This document shows, one piece after another, positions 45,532 through 56,651 of a stretch of 64,000 bases of DNA; positions within the stretch are counted from its first letter, which is position 1; each line of letters opens with the position of its first letter. The stretch covers positions 8,735,363-8,799,362 of the forward strand of contig NC_064542.1 of NCBI RefSeq assembly GCF_023856365.1. Reading direction: 5' to 3'. The notes below the pieces were generated by a model, which saw only the letters and a list, made by a program, of their open reading frames with translations, made no database searches and was not told the origin of the DNA. The stretch comes from Brienomyrus brachyistius (lineage: Eukaryota; Chordata; Actinopteri; Osteoglossiformes; Mormyridae). Position numbers and translations under genes: made by a program.

Positions 45532-46776
45532 ATATCAATTTCTCAACAAGGATTAAAAGCTGAAGATTCATGACCTATGCAAGTACAAGTTCAGAATTTA
45601 GTATCTTTCATTGTTTTCATGAAAAGCCTCAATTTACATTAAAATGAAAATACTAACTTTTATAAAACACCAAATCATACCCAATCAGTAGATTGCAAAT
45701 ATTCAGTCTATTTGAAAATGTAGGGCTAGATTGTGTCTAGTTACATGCAGATATATTGGTTAAGGAATCCTGAATGGTTAGTGCAGTATTCATGAAACAT
45801 AAAGTTTAGCAGGTTACTTTGTTACTTATTATTAATGTGGTGTGAGAAGAAAATTAAATGTAGAAAGAGAAACCAAGTTCCAAAGGCAGAAATATCAAAT
45901 GAATCACAAGATATTAGTACTAAATTCCTTTCCTCTTTTATTCTTCTGAAGGATATTGTCATTCATGAATTTTGAGGCTGCTGCTTTTCCCTTTCTTTAA
46001 TATCACCTTGTGCTTTTTAACACGGTGCAGTGAATGATCCGCTGATTTTCATGGACTGAAATTTTCCATAATTTTGCCAGTAAACAGATCTTTTATAAAG
46101 CATCATAATGAGACATTTTAAAATGGACTTCATTACACTGCACTACACTGACTGAACAAATGCATTCATGTCATTAAGCAAATCATACATTAGTAGTTAC
46201 ATATTCAAAGCCTTCAGAGGATACAAATTCATTTCTGGATAATTATAACATTATGAGATTAGACTTCACTATGACAATAAGGGCCACAATTTATCTGCAT
46301 TATTAAGTAAATGAATATATAAATAAATAAAGAGATATATGGCTTATACAGGTAGAAAGCCAGTTGAAGACAGCCATATTAATTCTAGCAGAAAATGATG
46401 AAGACCTGAAGTAAGAAGCTATGAAGATTGTGATGGATCTACAGATATTAAGCAAAGCTTTGGTCAATATATCTGTATGATTATCGATGGTTAGTCATGT
46501 TTTTTTAAGGATGAACAGTACAATTCCTCACAGTACAAAAGTGGGTGTTTTGCAGAAAATAGCAGCAGAGCTGTAAATGGCATCAATCTTGGAAACACTG
46601 CAACAAAGGCTATGTCACAAAATAATCCGAGAGTCTTCATTTTCAGTCACATTTATGGTAATGCAATTCTGATCATGCTGTTTTAAAAGAATGAAAGTAC
46701 AAGGAATCACACACTGGCCCAGTAATAGAATCCAATTCAGCAGCCAAAGGGAAAGTTTTTTTTTGCAGATAATCCT
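45532..46776. other. unassigned
   Basis: AT-rich and without recognised features. Confidence 0.5.
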
Positions 46777-47075
46777 GAGAATGACCTAATATAAGCGGTG
46801 CATGCTACCGTCACACTTTCATTTTTAAAATAAAAGCAAATCTGCCCATTTCAATTAGGCTTACAATGTAAATTAAATTGTCCATAATCCGTGTTTTGCT
46901 TGTTGCCAAAATCAAAGGAACAGGCCCCTTTTCTTGCATGATCAATGAATTGTACTTCTTGCATGGTTGCGCCTTGTATTGCGCAAAAAGAGTGTGACCA
47001 TGCTGATGATAGGAGAATATGCGTAACTGAAAAGGTGGGACGTGTTGAAGAGGTTTTTTGACTGACGTGCTTCAC
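46777..47075 (+). repeat. dispersed repeat C, copy 2
   Basis: This aligns with 3,721-3,990 in the same orientation, with shared gagaatgacc, aataaaag and TGTGACCATGCT blocks. A (GATA)n follows at its right end, absent in copy 1. Confidence 0.65.
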
Positions 47076-47080
47076 TGGAG

Positions 47081-47150
<70 letters not shown>
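47081..47150 (+). repeat. (GATA)n microsatellite
   Basis: About 17 uninterrupted units. Confidence 0.97.
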
Positions 47151-47189
47151 AAAGGGTGGGTTGCTGCCTCAGTTGTTGCCTCAAGCAGA

Positions 47190-47790
47190 GCATTCTATGT
47201 ATCTGGGGGTCTTGAGGGAAGAAGGGAGCAGAAGATCGACAGGCAGATCTGTGCAGCATCAGCAGTTATACGGATGCTGTACCATTCTGTCATGGTAAAG
47301 AGAGCTGAGCTGGAAGGCAAAGCTGTCAGTTTACCAGCCAGTCAATGTACGTTCCTGCCTTCACCTGTGCTAATGAGCTTTGGGTAGTGACCAAAAGAAT
47401 GAGATTGTAGATATAAGCGACAGAAATTAGTTTCCTTCACAGGGTGTCTGGACTCAGCCATAGATATAGGCTGAGAAGCACAGACATATGGGAGGAATTC
47501 AAAGTAGAGCTGTTCTGCTCCACATCGGAAGGAGCCAGTTGAGGTGGTTCGGGCATCTATCTAGGATGCCTCCTGGACGGCCCCCCCAGGGAAGTGTTTT
47601 GGGCATGTCCAACCAGAAGATGACCCCGGGGTAGACTAGGACATTTTGGAGAGATTTGCTCAGTTGGCCTAGCAAAACCTTGGTATTCCCTTGAAAGAGT
47701 TAGAGGAGGTGACTGGGGAGAGGGAGGTTGGGCCATCCCTGCTAAGACTGCCACTCCAATGATCTCCAAGAGAACCCAATGATTGAATAG
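47190..47790 (+). pseudogene. LINE RT C-terminal region
   Basis: The plus strand reads RQICAASAVIRMLYHSVMV, RELSWKAKLSVYQ, RSQLRWFGHLSRMPPGRPP and, across frames, a WRDLLSW...LGIPLKELEEVTGEREV stretch. This is the C-terminal region of a fish non-LTR element whose ORF2 ends with the RWFGHLxRMPPGRxP motif. The clade (possibly RTE/L1-like) is not certain. Multiple stops make it inactive. Confidence 0.75.
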
Positions 47791-47964
47791 ATGTAAGTCA
47801 ATAAAAATTCGGTAAGTCATAATCATAATGGACTAAATCCTGTGTTCTCTACTACCTAGTATGGTCGCATATCTGTAACTATAAACATCCCTATTGCTTT
47901 AGTTATTTTTGTTTGGACATTTTTTAATTTACTGACAAGACTTGCTTAAATGCCCTGGGGAGAC

Positions 47965-49103
47965 TGCAAGCCTCCACTTGGATCCACCACTTGCACCACA
48001 GCCACATCCCCTTTGCTCCTCACACTCCCCACAACACTGACAGCTGCACTTCATTCCTGTGATTATCTAGTGCTAGATAAGTGGTCTAACGAGTCTACCA
48101 GACCTGTAAGGAATTGACTTGTGTGTGATTACCGAGTGGTCTGCTGTCTCCTGGTTTCCTGCCATGCATTTCCATGTGCCTGATCCCATGCTCAATGACT
48201 GTTTCCCGACGACTCTCAGTACAAGTGTATCTCCTCTTTCCCATGTCTGCACATCTGCCTGCCTTTCCCTGCACCCCCAGGACAGACCTCTTTACTTACT
48301 GACCTCGGCTCATACCTCTGACCTCGTTTCCTGTTATGGATTCGGGGCATGGTGCAGGCGGGAAAAGACGGAGAAGATCCACTTGCAGCTCCAAGAGACA
48401 CCAGGGGTTTATTAGGGGAACTAAAACATACACTTGGAACGAATGACAAAAATAAAAGGAGCATAAAGGGTCAGAAAACCAACAGAGAAAAAGATAAAGA
48501 ATTAACTAAAAAAAAAAAAACGTAGAATAAACACAACTACGGAACTAAGCAGGGAACAGGACTGGGCAATAGAGCAGGGTAACAAACACATAGTAACATT
48601 CACACACAGAGCAGCATCTCGCAATGACTGACTGAGGAAATGAGCAAAGGCAGATACACTACGGGACTAACCAGCCATGACTCGGGACAGGTGAAAACCA
48701 ACTCAATTAACCAATCAGTACAGGCAGAGGACAAGAAGAAACCACTGGAATACATTACAATTAACAAACACAGGAAACTAGGGAAACCTTACCAAACACA
48801 GAGGCTAACACTAGGAAAAAAAACTAGGGACATAAGTACAAGCAGAACAAAATGAAACCGGGTACAAGTAGAGTAAACCAAAACAGGAACACATAAACCA
48901 TAACAGATTCAAGGTAAAAGCAAAAGCTAAAGGATGCAATAAAACTAAACAAAAGCTGAGGCAGACCTCAGGCCCGCCTTGAATGGAGACAAAAACACAG
49001 GACAGGGATGGAGCGACACCAACCTGACAGTTTCCCTGCTCCTGTATCTGATTTTTGTTTGTTCGGTGTCTGGATCCCTGATGCCTAAAGTTTCTGTATT
49101 ACA
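47965..49103 (+). mobile_element. solo LTR (long family) split by another solo LTR, with TSD
   Basis: The outer LTR begins TGCAAGCCTCC and ends CTGTATTACA. It is flanked by a perfect 5-bp duplication gagac (47,960-47,964 and 49,104-49,108). Removing the inner element and one copy of its duplication leaves about 435 bp, near the 455 bp of the related LTR at 54,435-54,889. Confidence 0.8.
48332..49029 (-). mobile_element. nested solo LTR of about 700 bp, with TSD
   Basis: The element starts TGTTATGG and ends CCTGACA. It is flanked by a perfect 6-bp gtttcc (48,326-48,331 and 49,030-49,035), which joins the two halves of the outer LTR. A plus-strand gggtttattagggg places an AATAAA on the minus strand. 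It is younger than the outer LTR. Confidence 0.8.
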
Positions 49104-49108
49104 GAGAC

Positions 49109-49758
49109 TAACTTGCACAATCGTACACAGGCTCGGATGATGTTATCCCAAATGAGTTAGCATATCGAATGTGTCTTCAGCAACACAGGCAAGATCAGTA
49201 TAGCAGAGCCTACACAAAGTCTTAGTCATATCAACTGCTTCCTTTGTAGTGTTGATGTAATCTATTGGGAAACCAAAATGTTCCTACACTACTGATTTAA
49301 GTGATGCAGGAGAGTCCTTGAGCTTTCCAACACTAGTTATAAACAACTCACAGCTAGAATTAGTCCGCATCAATTATCCGCATCAATACTGTAAATACCC
49401 GTGTCAAGAAATGTATTCATCTGTTTTGCGTTCCAGACTAAAAATTAAGCAACCAAACAGCACATGACCAATATGTAAACTGTTACAGCCTTTGCTTTAA
49501 CTTTAAATGTTGACCTGAAATTCTCTTCAGCAAAAGCTATTAAAAAAATAAATCATACACATCAAATCGGCAAAACAAATCGGGACGTCTGTCAATTCGC
49601 ACCACTACTAAAAAACGAGTCAGCAGAAGTAGGTGATCCTGTGATCCCCAAGCCTTGATTTTGTTTTTTCCTTTGTTTCGGGGCGTCCTAATTAGGCAGG
49701 TGTGTGTCAAAAAATTGTAACACAATACACATAACAGAAGTGATTTTATAAATAAATA
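49109..49758. other. unassigned
   Basis: Nothing recognisable. Confidence 0.5.
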
Positions 49759-50295
49759 GCACTGTTCAAAAGTCCTAGACAGTCGAACAAATTGATGGTC
49801 AAATGATCTTAATGCTGGGGTAAGACTATGATATGTCTGTCAAAGTGTGTCAGCTCAGCCACTTATAGTATGGAAAATCTCTCCTAAATTCACCCCAGCA
49901 TTTGCAACAACCATCCAATACACCCATGTAATTTTGACTCGACCCATACACCCCCTTTTATAGCTACTGAATAACTCACTGACTTTCCTGGACTAATTAA
50001 ATTGGTTAATTAATTGAGGTGGATGTGAAATGTAAGAAATACATGGAGTGGCTGAGGTGCCCCTGAGGAGAGGTTTGGGAACTGACGCGGCGTTCATCTA
50101 ATCATCCAACAAGTTATGTGTAAATTTTTGGAGAATGGAGGAAATTCTTGTTAGTTTTTGTTGTGTTACTCTTAATTTTCATATGTTCTAATGCTAAATT
50201 GATTTTTTTTTTGTTCTGAGCACAAATACATTTACTACTTAGATAAATATCTTTAAACATTTCCTTTGGCTGGCTAAGACCTTTGCACAGCACTG
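49759..50295 (-). mobile_element. MITE family B, uninterrupted copy
   Basis: The left end GCACTGTTCAAAAGTCCTAGACA and the right end (reverse complement CAGTGCTGTGCAAAGGTCTTAGCCA) are inverted repeats flanked by TA. The interior contains agaggtttgggaactg. The other copy, at 59,870-60,648, is in the opposite orientation and interrupted by a SINE. Confidence 0.75.
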
Positions 50296-50349
50296 TACAT
50301 TTTCTGTAGTTCATATACACAATTTGCATGTATTCCAAGGTTTATATTG

Positions 50350-51960
50350 GGTGTACGGTTTGCGGTTGGTGAAGAGCACCAGGGAGTTGCTAGGGTGCAA
50401 ACTGCCCTGATACAGACGTCCTGGAGCTGAACTTCGGCACAAATTAAACACTGGTCTAGGCCAAAGGTAGCAATCCATTTGGAGGCCTCACCCCCACTAG
50501 GTAGTGGAGATACAAGATTTTACCACAAATCTGGCAGAGTGCTGTTCTTCCCACTGTTTCAAACTGCCCCAGGCGAGGTCTGGAGAATGAAAGAAAACCC
50601 TCTTTCTCTTCATGTCACTCTTTCAGAGCAGGAGAAACAGTGAGAGGGGAAGCTGCATTTGCCCTCAGTGTCTCCATCATTCTAATTGCTTGTTAGCTCC
50701 ACCAGTCTTGGTGCTGCTGTCCTGAGCAGATGACTAAGCTTGATTATCCTCACCTTGCGGACTGCTCCTCAAGCTTGGAGATAAAAGACTGGGGAGCTGC
50801 AGGGCAATGTTGAATAAAATGAGCTCCTCAAAGAGCCAAATCCCTGAGATGGGAACGGCTTCTCTTCTAGCTGTGAATATCTGCCAGTGCTATAAGACTG
50901 TTCTGTGAGAAGGTGTTAGTTCATCCATGTCTATATCATGCTAATTCTCAATGGTCTGGCTGTATCTATCCAACTCAGTCTCATGGTGTAAAGTCAGATA
51001 TTCACTTGAATATCTATGAGACCCTGACCTCCCTCCTGCACTGGTAGGTGAAGAGATTGCTGCCCAGGCCAAAAGTCCACAATGATCTTCTGTATTTCCA
51101 CCAGAATGCCTCTGGGCAGGGAAAGAATCCCCAGCTCATGCCACAAATGGAGGCCACCCAATTATTGACCACCAGAACTCTCCCCTTGTAAGTCACCTGG
51201 GGTCGCACCCATTTCCATTTAGAGGACCTGGCCACAATCTTCTCCACTATGCCCTCCTAGTTCTCTTGAAGACTGTTCAGTACTGTAAGTACTTTGATCT
51301 CCCATTTGACTCACTTTAACCACTCCAGAATGTTTTGTTGGATCCATTTCTCTATGAGAAAAGCATCTTCTTTCAAAAATCACCTTTGCAGAGAAGATTC
51401 TTTGATAAACATTTTAACAATACACATCTTTATATTACACAACATTTTTTACTAAGATATTGATTCATCAGCATAAGTTCAAACATATATGAATGGATTC
51501 TGTGCGAGTACTTTAAGTGATTACCCTGTAATAATTTGGTAGTGGTTCTATTGCTAAGGAATAGATTTGACCTGGCATAGCAGAAGCCTGTTGAGTCTCC
51601 TCATCACTGGAACTGTGTGACTAAGACCTCCACCACCACCCTAACCATACACAATGTCCCATTTTATATCAGTCTAATAGTGACATAAAAGCCCCTCCAA
51701 AACTGAAGTCAAATCATATTACAAGATATGTAAAAACATCTCGAACCAAACCTAAATTGGTTGACTATGAGCCTGTCTGGCACACAATAGGACTCGTCCC
51801 TGTGTATCACAAGTTCAAGGTGTTCTTTGAGTCCATTGGCCAAAACCTTTGAAAGAATATTATAGCTTGTGCAAATAAGAGCTACAGGCATCCAGGTCCT
51901 TAGGTGGACTAACCCCTGCATTCAATATATGTCGGAAACATCGAAAATACGAGATGAGAG
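50350..51960 (-). pseudogene. Tx1-type LINE, RT and C-terminal region
   Basis: Read right to left the minus strand gives LRTWMPVALICTSYNILSKVL, IHRDESYCVPDR (RT fingers, about 51,710-51,900), then after a deletion of the palm EGIVEKIVARSSKWKWVRPQ, VTYKGRVLVVNNWVAS and PVQEGGQGLIDI near 51,030, and further on VRKVRIIKLSHLLRTA near 50,740. These match ORF2 of Tx1-clade LINEs, which often insert at specific targets. The catalytic YADD region is absent, so this copy is inactive. The left edge is approximate. Confidence 0.8.
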
Positions 51961-52197
51961 CATGTAAACGCTACTACTGGATTTCCTTTAAGCCCCGTGT
52001 TCCTGAGTTAAGGGCGTGTCATTACAACAATCATGGTAGAGGCAATGGATATCTCCACTGTGGAAGGCAAATTATTTTGAAAATAGTCTTTTTTATGTAG
52101 CGTGTCATTGCAAACTCTTAATTGTTCTGAATGTTGAATTTTGAGGAGATTGTTCTTGAATAGTGTACAGCCAAAAAAATGTCTCAATATTTGTTAT
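51961..52197. other. unassigned
   Basis: Short stretch with no recognised feature. Confidence 0.5.
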
Positions 52198-52495
52198 TGT
52201 CACGATCCGGAAGCGCGAGTAAAGCGCAAGGGTAGAGCGAGCGAGCAGGAACAGGCAGGCAGGCGGAATACGGGGCAAAACAAAGGGTTTAATCGTAGGA
52301 ACCGGGACAAGGAGCATCAGACACAGACTGACATCACGTAACATCAATGACGGACCAAGGACTCGGGTAAGACACGAACTGAAATACACAGGACTGATTG
52401 AAAATAAGCAGACACAGCTGGGTACAATCCGGGAAACACACGTGGGTAAGCAGGGGGCGTGGCACACAGGAGGAGCCGACGAGCAGGTCATGACA
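52198..52495 (-). mobile_element. solo LTR, short family, with TSD
   Basis: It starts TGTCACGATCCGG and ends AGGTCATGACA. The flanks are a perfect gttat (52,193-52,197 and 52,496-52,500). The shared ggcgtggcacaca block and gggtttaatcg (ATTAAA on minus) tie it to the 45,255 copy. It is 298 bp. Confidence 0.9.
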
Positions 52496-53621
52496 GTTAT
52501 GTAGCTAGTTAGTTATCTGTTGTTTACACAAGGGATTACAAAAGAAAATGTAATGATTTATTTTGTTTTATGTATATTACTGTAAGTTGTAAACTGGACT
52601 AGCTACAGTAGTAACTAGTTACCAGCACAAACTCTCATATAGCAGCATACTACAGTAAGTGCATTTACATGCAGAAAGACTTGCTTTATTATACTTAATG
52701 TTCTTTTTTGTTTTTACAGTGTTTGTTAATGCAACATCAGGTGAGTTGTACTGGAATAACTTTATGTGCATTTCCATGGGGGACATCAAACTTATCTGAA
52801 ATTTCACAGAAAGAATTTTGGTTCCCCATATGCCACAAAAATATTATTGCATTTTTTTAAGGACAGGAGCATGTGCAAGACCTCCAGGCTGGTGGTCATC
52901 TGTGAATCCAAGGCCTCTTAGGTCATTAATAAAATAATTCCTTTGATGCCTGGAGAGACGCATGAGGCCTTGAAAGATGTGAGGATGCATGACCAGCAAC
53001 AGGGTCCATTCTGATCCGGTCTTAAGGACATATTCATCTGGGATTCTCCTGCATTGAAGGACATACCTTAAAGGATAATAAAACACACACACGCTATTTG
53101 AGACAGAACAGAATTTCTTTACTCATGTGTGTCATTTTCACGCTGCACAACAGGAACCGGGGCCTTAATGTTAAATAAGCTTGGGAGACGCAAAAAGCTC
53201 TTTGCTTATACGTCACACATAATTCCATACAAAACTACACCAGCACCCCAACCTGTGACGTTTATGGTTTTTATTATATCTGGCCAGCGAATCGATCTTT
53301 TGTTTTCTATAGAATAAAAATCCATGTAACGTGATCCTGCTAATAAATGTTGGCAAGTTTCACTGCCGGCATCAGCGATATTAGCAAAAGTCATCGACTG
53401 AATTTTCCAGGTCAGGTCAGGTTGGGGAGCATGGACAGATGCAGCACATAGCTGCACCCGCCACACGGTGAAAGTCCTTGGAAACCCGGCCAACGACCCC
53501 CCCCCCCCCCCCCCCCAGGCAGACACACGGTACAATCCCACCCTCCGGAAATGGCCATCCATCTGCCACAGCCAAAAAAATTTATTGATTGATGCATTAA
53601 ATGTAATTGGAAAAAAAAACA
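52496..53621. other. unassigned; 20-C homopolymer
   Basis: A 20-base C run spans 53,497-53,516. A clean 82-codon minus frame at 52,844-53,092 has no recognised motif. Confidence 0.45.
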
Positions 53622-53912
53622 GTTTGGGGTAGCACTGTTACATTACACCTCTGGAACCCAGGTTCAAGTCTCTGCCAGGGTTCTGTGTGTGGAGTTTGCA
53701 TGTTCTCCCCATTTCATCATGGGGTTTCCTCTGGGTACTCCAGGTTCCCCCCCACAGTCCAAAAACATGCTGAGGGTAATTGGAGTTGACAAATTGCCCA
53801 TATGTGTGTGAGTGTGCCCTGTGGTGGGTTGGTGCTGCATCCCAGGTTGTTACCTGTCTTGTGTCTATAGGCTCTGGACCCCCCATGGTTTCTGAAAATG
53901 CATGGATAAAAA
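53622..53912 (+). repeat. SINE family A, near full-length copy
   Basis: The head ggggtagcactgtt... and box B-like GGTTCAAGTCTC are followed by tgtgtggagtttgcatgttctccc, a cacagtccaaaaacatgctgag block and a tail with ctataggctctggacccccc. The box A region is trimmed. Confidence 0.78.
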
Positions 53913-54349
53913 TTAATTCCATCTGCTCAACTCTTTCTCCGCTACTTTTATACTTCCAAGTTAATATCAGTGCCTGTGGTAAGCCAATCAGCAAGGTATC
54001 ACTGTAAGCACCTGCACAGTAGTTTGTGCTTGAATGAAAAGTACCTAGTCTGGAGTAGGGGTGAAAAAAGGGTTCTTCACTGCCTCAGAGGAACTATAGT
54101 CAGGCTCGGTTCCTGCATTATGAACACAACAAAAGTTCCTGGTTCTGGAAAAAGGTTATGGTTCCTGTAGTGTGAAAGTGCCTGTTGTTGATGGCCATGA
54201 TTCAGGATCTTACCAAGATTGCTTGAGTTGTATTGTGAAGAAAGAATGTCAGTTGTTTTCTCTTGTTTAACATGCATTGACTGAAAGCATTATCTAAAGT
54301 GCTGGTTAGCAGTTTCTGGGTTATTGACAGCTAATGTATGAATGACTGA

Positions 54350-54413
54350 TTACACACACACACGCACACACACACACACACACACGCACACACACACACA
54401 CACGCACACACAG
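54350..54413 (+). repeat. (CA)n microsatellite
   Basis: About 32 units with CG interruptions. Confidence 0.95.
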
Positions 54414-54434
54414 TCAATCCTGGCAGCACGTTAC

Positions 54435-54889
54435 TGTAAGGCTGGAGTCTGATCCCTCACCGCAACCATACCACCTCACCTGGTCTTCCTTGCCTGAATA
54501 CTGATAGTTGCGGCTGATTGTTGGTTAATCATGGTAGTTACTGGCACCTGTAGCTGATTTTTGACTAATGACAGGGGATACTTAAGCTTATTCTTCCCAT
54601 TACCTCATTGTGCAGTATTAGTGGCTCGTGTACCTTCAAAATGTCCATCCTCCAGTTTTCAAGTGTGTGATTGTCCTCCTATGTGGTTCTGCATCTGTAA
54701 GCTCAGTAAGTGTGTGTTCCATCTGCCTTCCCTGCGTCTGCACATGATCCTGCCTTACTCTGCATCCTAAGGACCAACTTTTGGTTTTTTGACCCTTTGC
54801 TATCATACCTGACCACATCGCCTGTCTTTAATATTTCATACTCGATTGCTCAACATTTAGATCCCCGGTTCCCCAGTGGTGTTGTTACA
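54435..54889 (+). mobile_element. solo LTR, long family, with TSD
   Basis: It starts TGTAAGGCTGG and ends GTTGTTACA, with perfect inverted ends TGTAA/TTACA. The flanks gttac (54,430-54,434) and gtaac (54,890-54,894) differ at one base, an aged 5-bp duplication. It resembles the outer LTR at 47,965. Confidence 0.75.
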
Positions 54890-54894
54890 GTAAC

Positions 54895-55529
54895 CAATTT
54901 CCCGATGCTTTCACTCATATGAATTTTATGATGCCAAGATGTTTCTCCAGGCATCAATAATGCCATATGTACTGTAATCATATGGGCAATATGATTATTA
55001 ACGTATAATAATAGAACTTAAAGTTACCTAAAGACAGCGACAGTGTGTGATACGGAAGGGAGGGAGGTGTCAGGGCAAACCAAACGTTATCATTTTTTTA
55101 ATAAGATTTACTTATTTAATACACTTTTTATCATTTTGGAATAAGAGTAAAATGGTATTAGTAAATGAATATGGTAAAAGTTCATTTTAATTTTCCCCCT
55201 CTCTTTTTTACCACTTGGGACCCCTTTGTGGCCCCTTTGAATGGACGCTATTTGCCTATACTGTCTATGCCAAGAACTCTATAACAATCTAACAATATAA
55301 CAAATTTTCAAAAGGCACTGAAAATCTTTCCAAATCACCTGGGTTGTTTATTACCAAGGGGAGATTTGGACAAAAGTCTCATTAAGAATAAAGCCACTTT
55401 CCACTGACTGAGACACCAATGCTCCCAGTGCAGCCAGTAAATCACACCGTAAATATGTAGCCAGTAAAACACATTGAGTAATTTACCTGAGTAAAGAGCT
55501 TTGGCCTTTTTAGGATATAGTGGCTGTGC
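54895..55529. other. unassigned
   Basis: AT-rich, no recognised feature. Confidence 0.5.
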
Positions 55530-56160
55530 AGTCCTCTACACTCTGACTGTTGGATTTGTCCTGCTGATGCTTAGCTGCAGGTTGTTCTCCCAAAAACACA
55601 AGACAAATTCCCCCACTAATCTCCTGCCCTCTGACTCATTTCCATTGCTGGTGTATCTTACAATGGATGAGTCATAGGAGAACTTCCGCAAGTGACAAGA
55701 TCTGGTGTTATACTGGAAGTTCAACTCGTAGAGGGTAAACAATAAGAGCGAGGACGGTTCACTGAAGTGCCCCAGTGTTGATCACCACCATTTCTGACAG
55801 AAAATCATGAAGTTTCACTAACTTTCATCTGTTGCTCAGGTAGTTCCTGGTCCAGGAGACTATGGTAGCTCCGAGTCACACTGTCCTAAGCTTGTGTCCC
55901 ATTCACAGAGCCTGCAGGTGTCAAAGAACATAATCTTTACATTTGTGCCAATTTTGTTCAGGTGGGAGTAGGTTCTGTGAAGCATATCAATCAGAGTATT
56001 ATCGACATTTTTGTGTGTCTCATAGGCAAACTGCTGAGGATCCAAGCGGGCTGTGACCAGGGCTCAAAGTACAAGCGTTCCAAAGGTCTTTATAATGTGC
56101 AAAGTTGGAGAAAATGGTCTGAAGTCCTTAAACGAGTTGACTGGCATTTCAATTGAATAG
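55530..56160 (-). pseudogene. CR1/L2/Rex-type LINE, RT fragment
   Basis: Right to left the minus strand reads FKDFRPFSPTLHIIKTFG, LDPQQFAYETHKNVDNTL, HLNKIGTNVKIMFFD, then after a deletion LFTLY-like MFTLYELNFQYNTRSC, LRKFSYDSSIV and ENNLQLSISRT. The usual A/F-x-D-D box reads FSYDS, with the first Asp changed. These are motifs of the CR1/L2/Rex group, and the family is probably different from the LINE at 23,690. Confidence 0.8.
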
Positions 56161-56369
56161 GGTAATAAACCAAACATTGACCTGATAATCAGCTGGAAGT
56201 TTACAAAAGGGGTAAAACTTCTTTGTACACGAAGGGAGCTGAGCCTTCTAACAAGGTAAGACTTACCTAAACATGCAAATTTCTAAAGTGATATAGTATT
56301 TTAGGATAGAAACGCTTGTACCAGTCTTACTGTTAGACATTCTGAGACATTCAAAGAAGACCAAGCACG
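56161..56369. other. unassigned
   Basis: No recognised feature. Confidence 0.5.
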
Positions 56370-56646
56370 TGTCATGTCCCAATCGTGCCACTCCTCCTGT
56401 CTGCCACGCCCCCTCGTTAACCTCGTGTGGAATCCTCTTGATTACCAGCTGTTCCTAGTCTTGCCCAATTGAGTGTATTTAAGTACTTCCCAGTTAGTCT
56501 TTCCCCAGTCTTGTCATTAAAGTATTTTAGTCGCTGACATTTCTCTGTGCCCCATTTGTGTTCTCCCGCTAAAAAACCCCAAGTTTACCCCTTATACTTT
56601 GACTCCCATGCTTCCCTTCCCGTGAGTGCCTTCAGCGGTCCTGACA
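56370..56646 (+). mobile_element. solo LTR, short family, diverged, with TSD
   Basis: It starts TGTCATGTCCC and ends GGTCCTGACA with inverted TGTCA/TGACA ends. The flanks gcacg (56,365-56,369) and gcatg (56,647-56,651) differ at one base. ATTAAA near 56,517 on the plus strand fixes orientation. The ctcctcctgtctgccacgcccc block matches the reverse of the 52,198 copy. Confidence 0.82.
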
Positions 56647-56651
56647 GCATG

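Noticed and set aside
52844..53092. 82-codon minus frame
   Set aside because: Clean but without any recognised family or splice context; could be chance.
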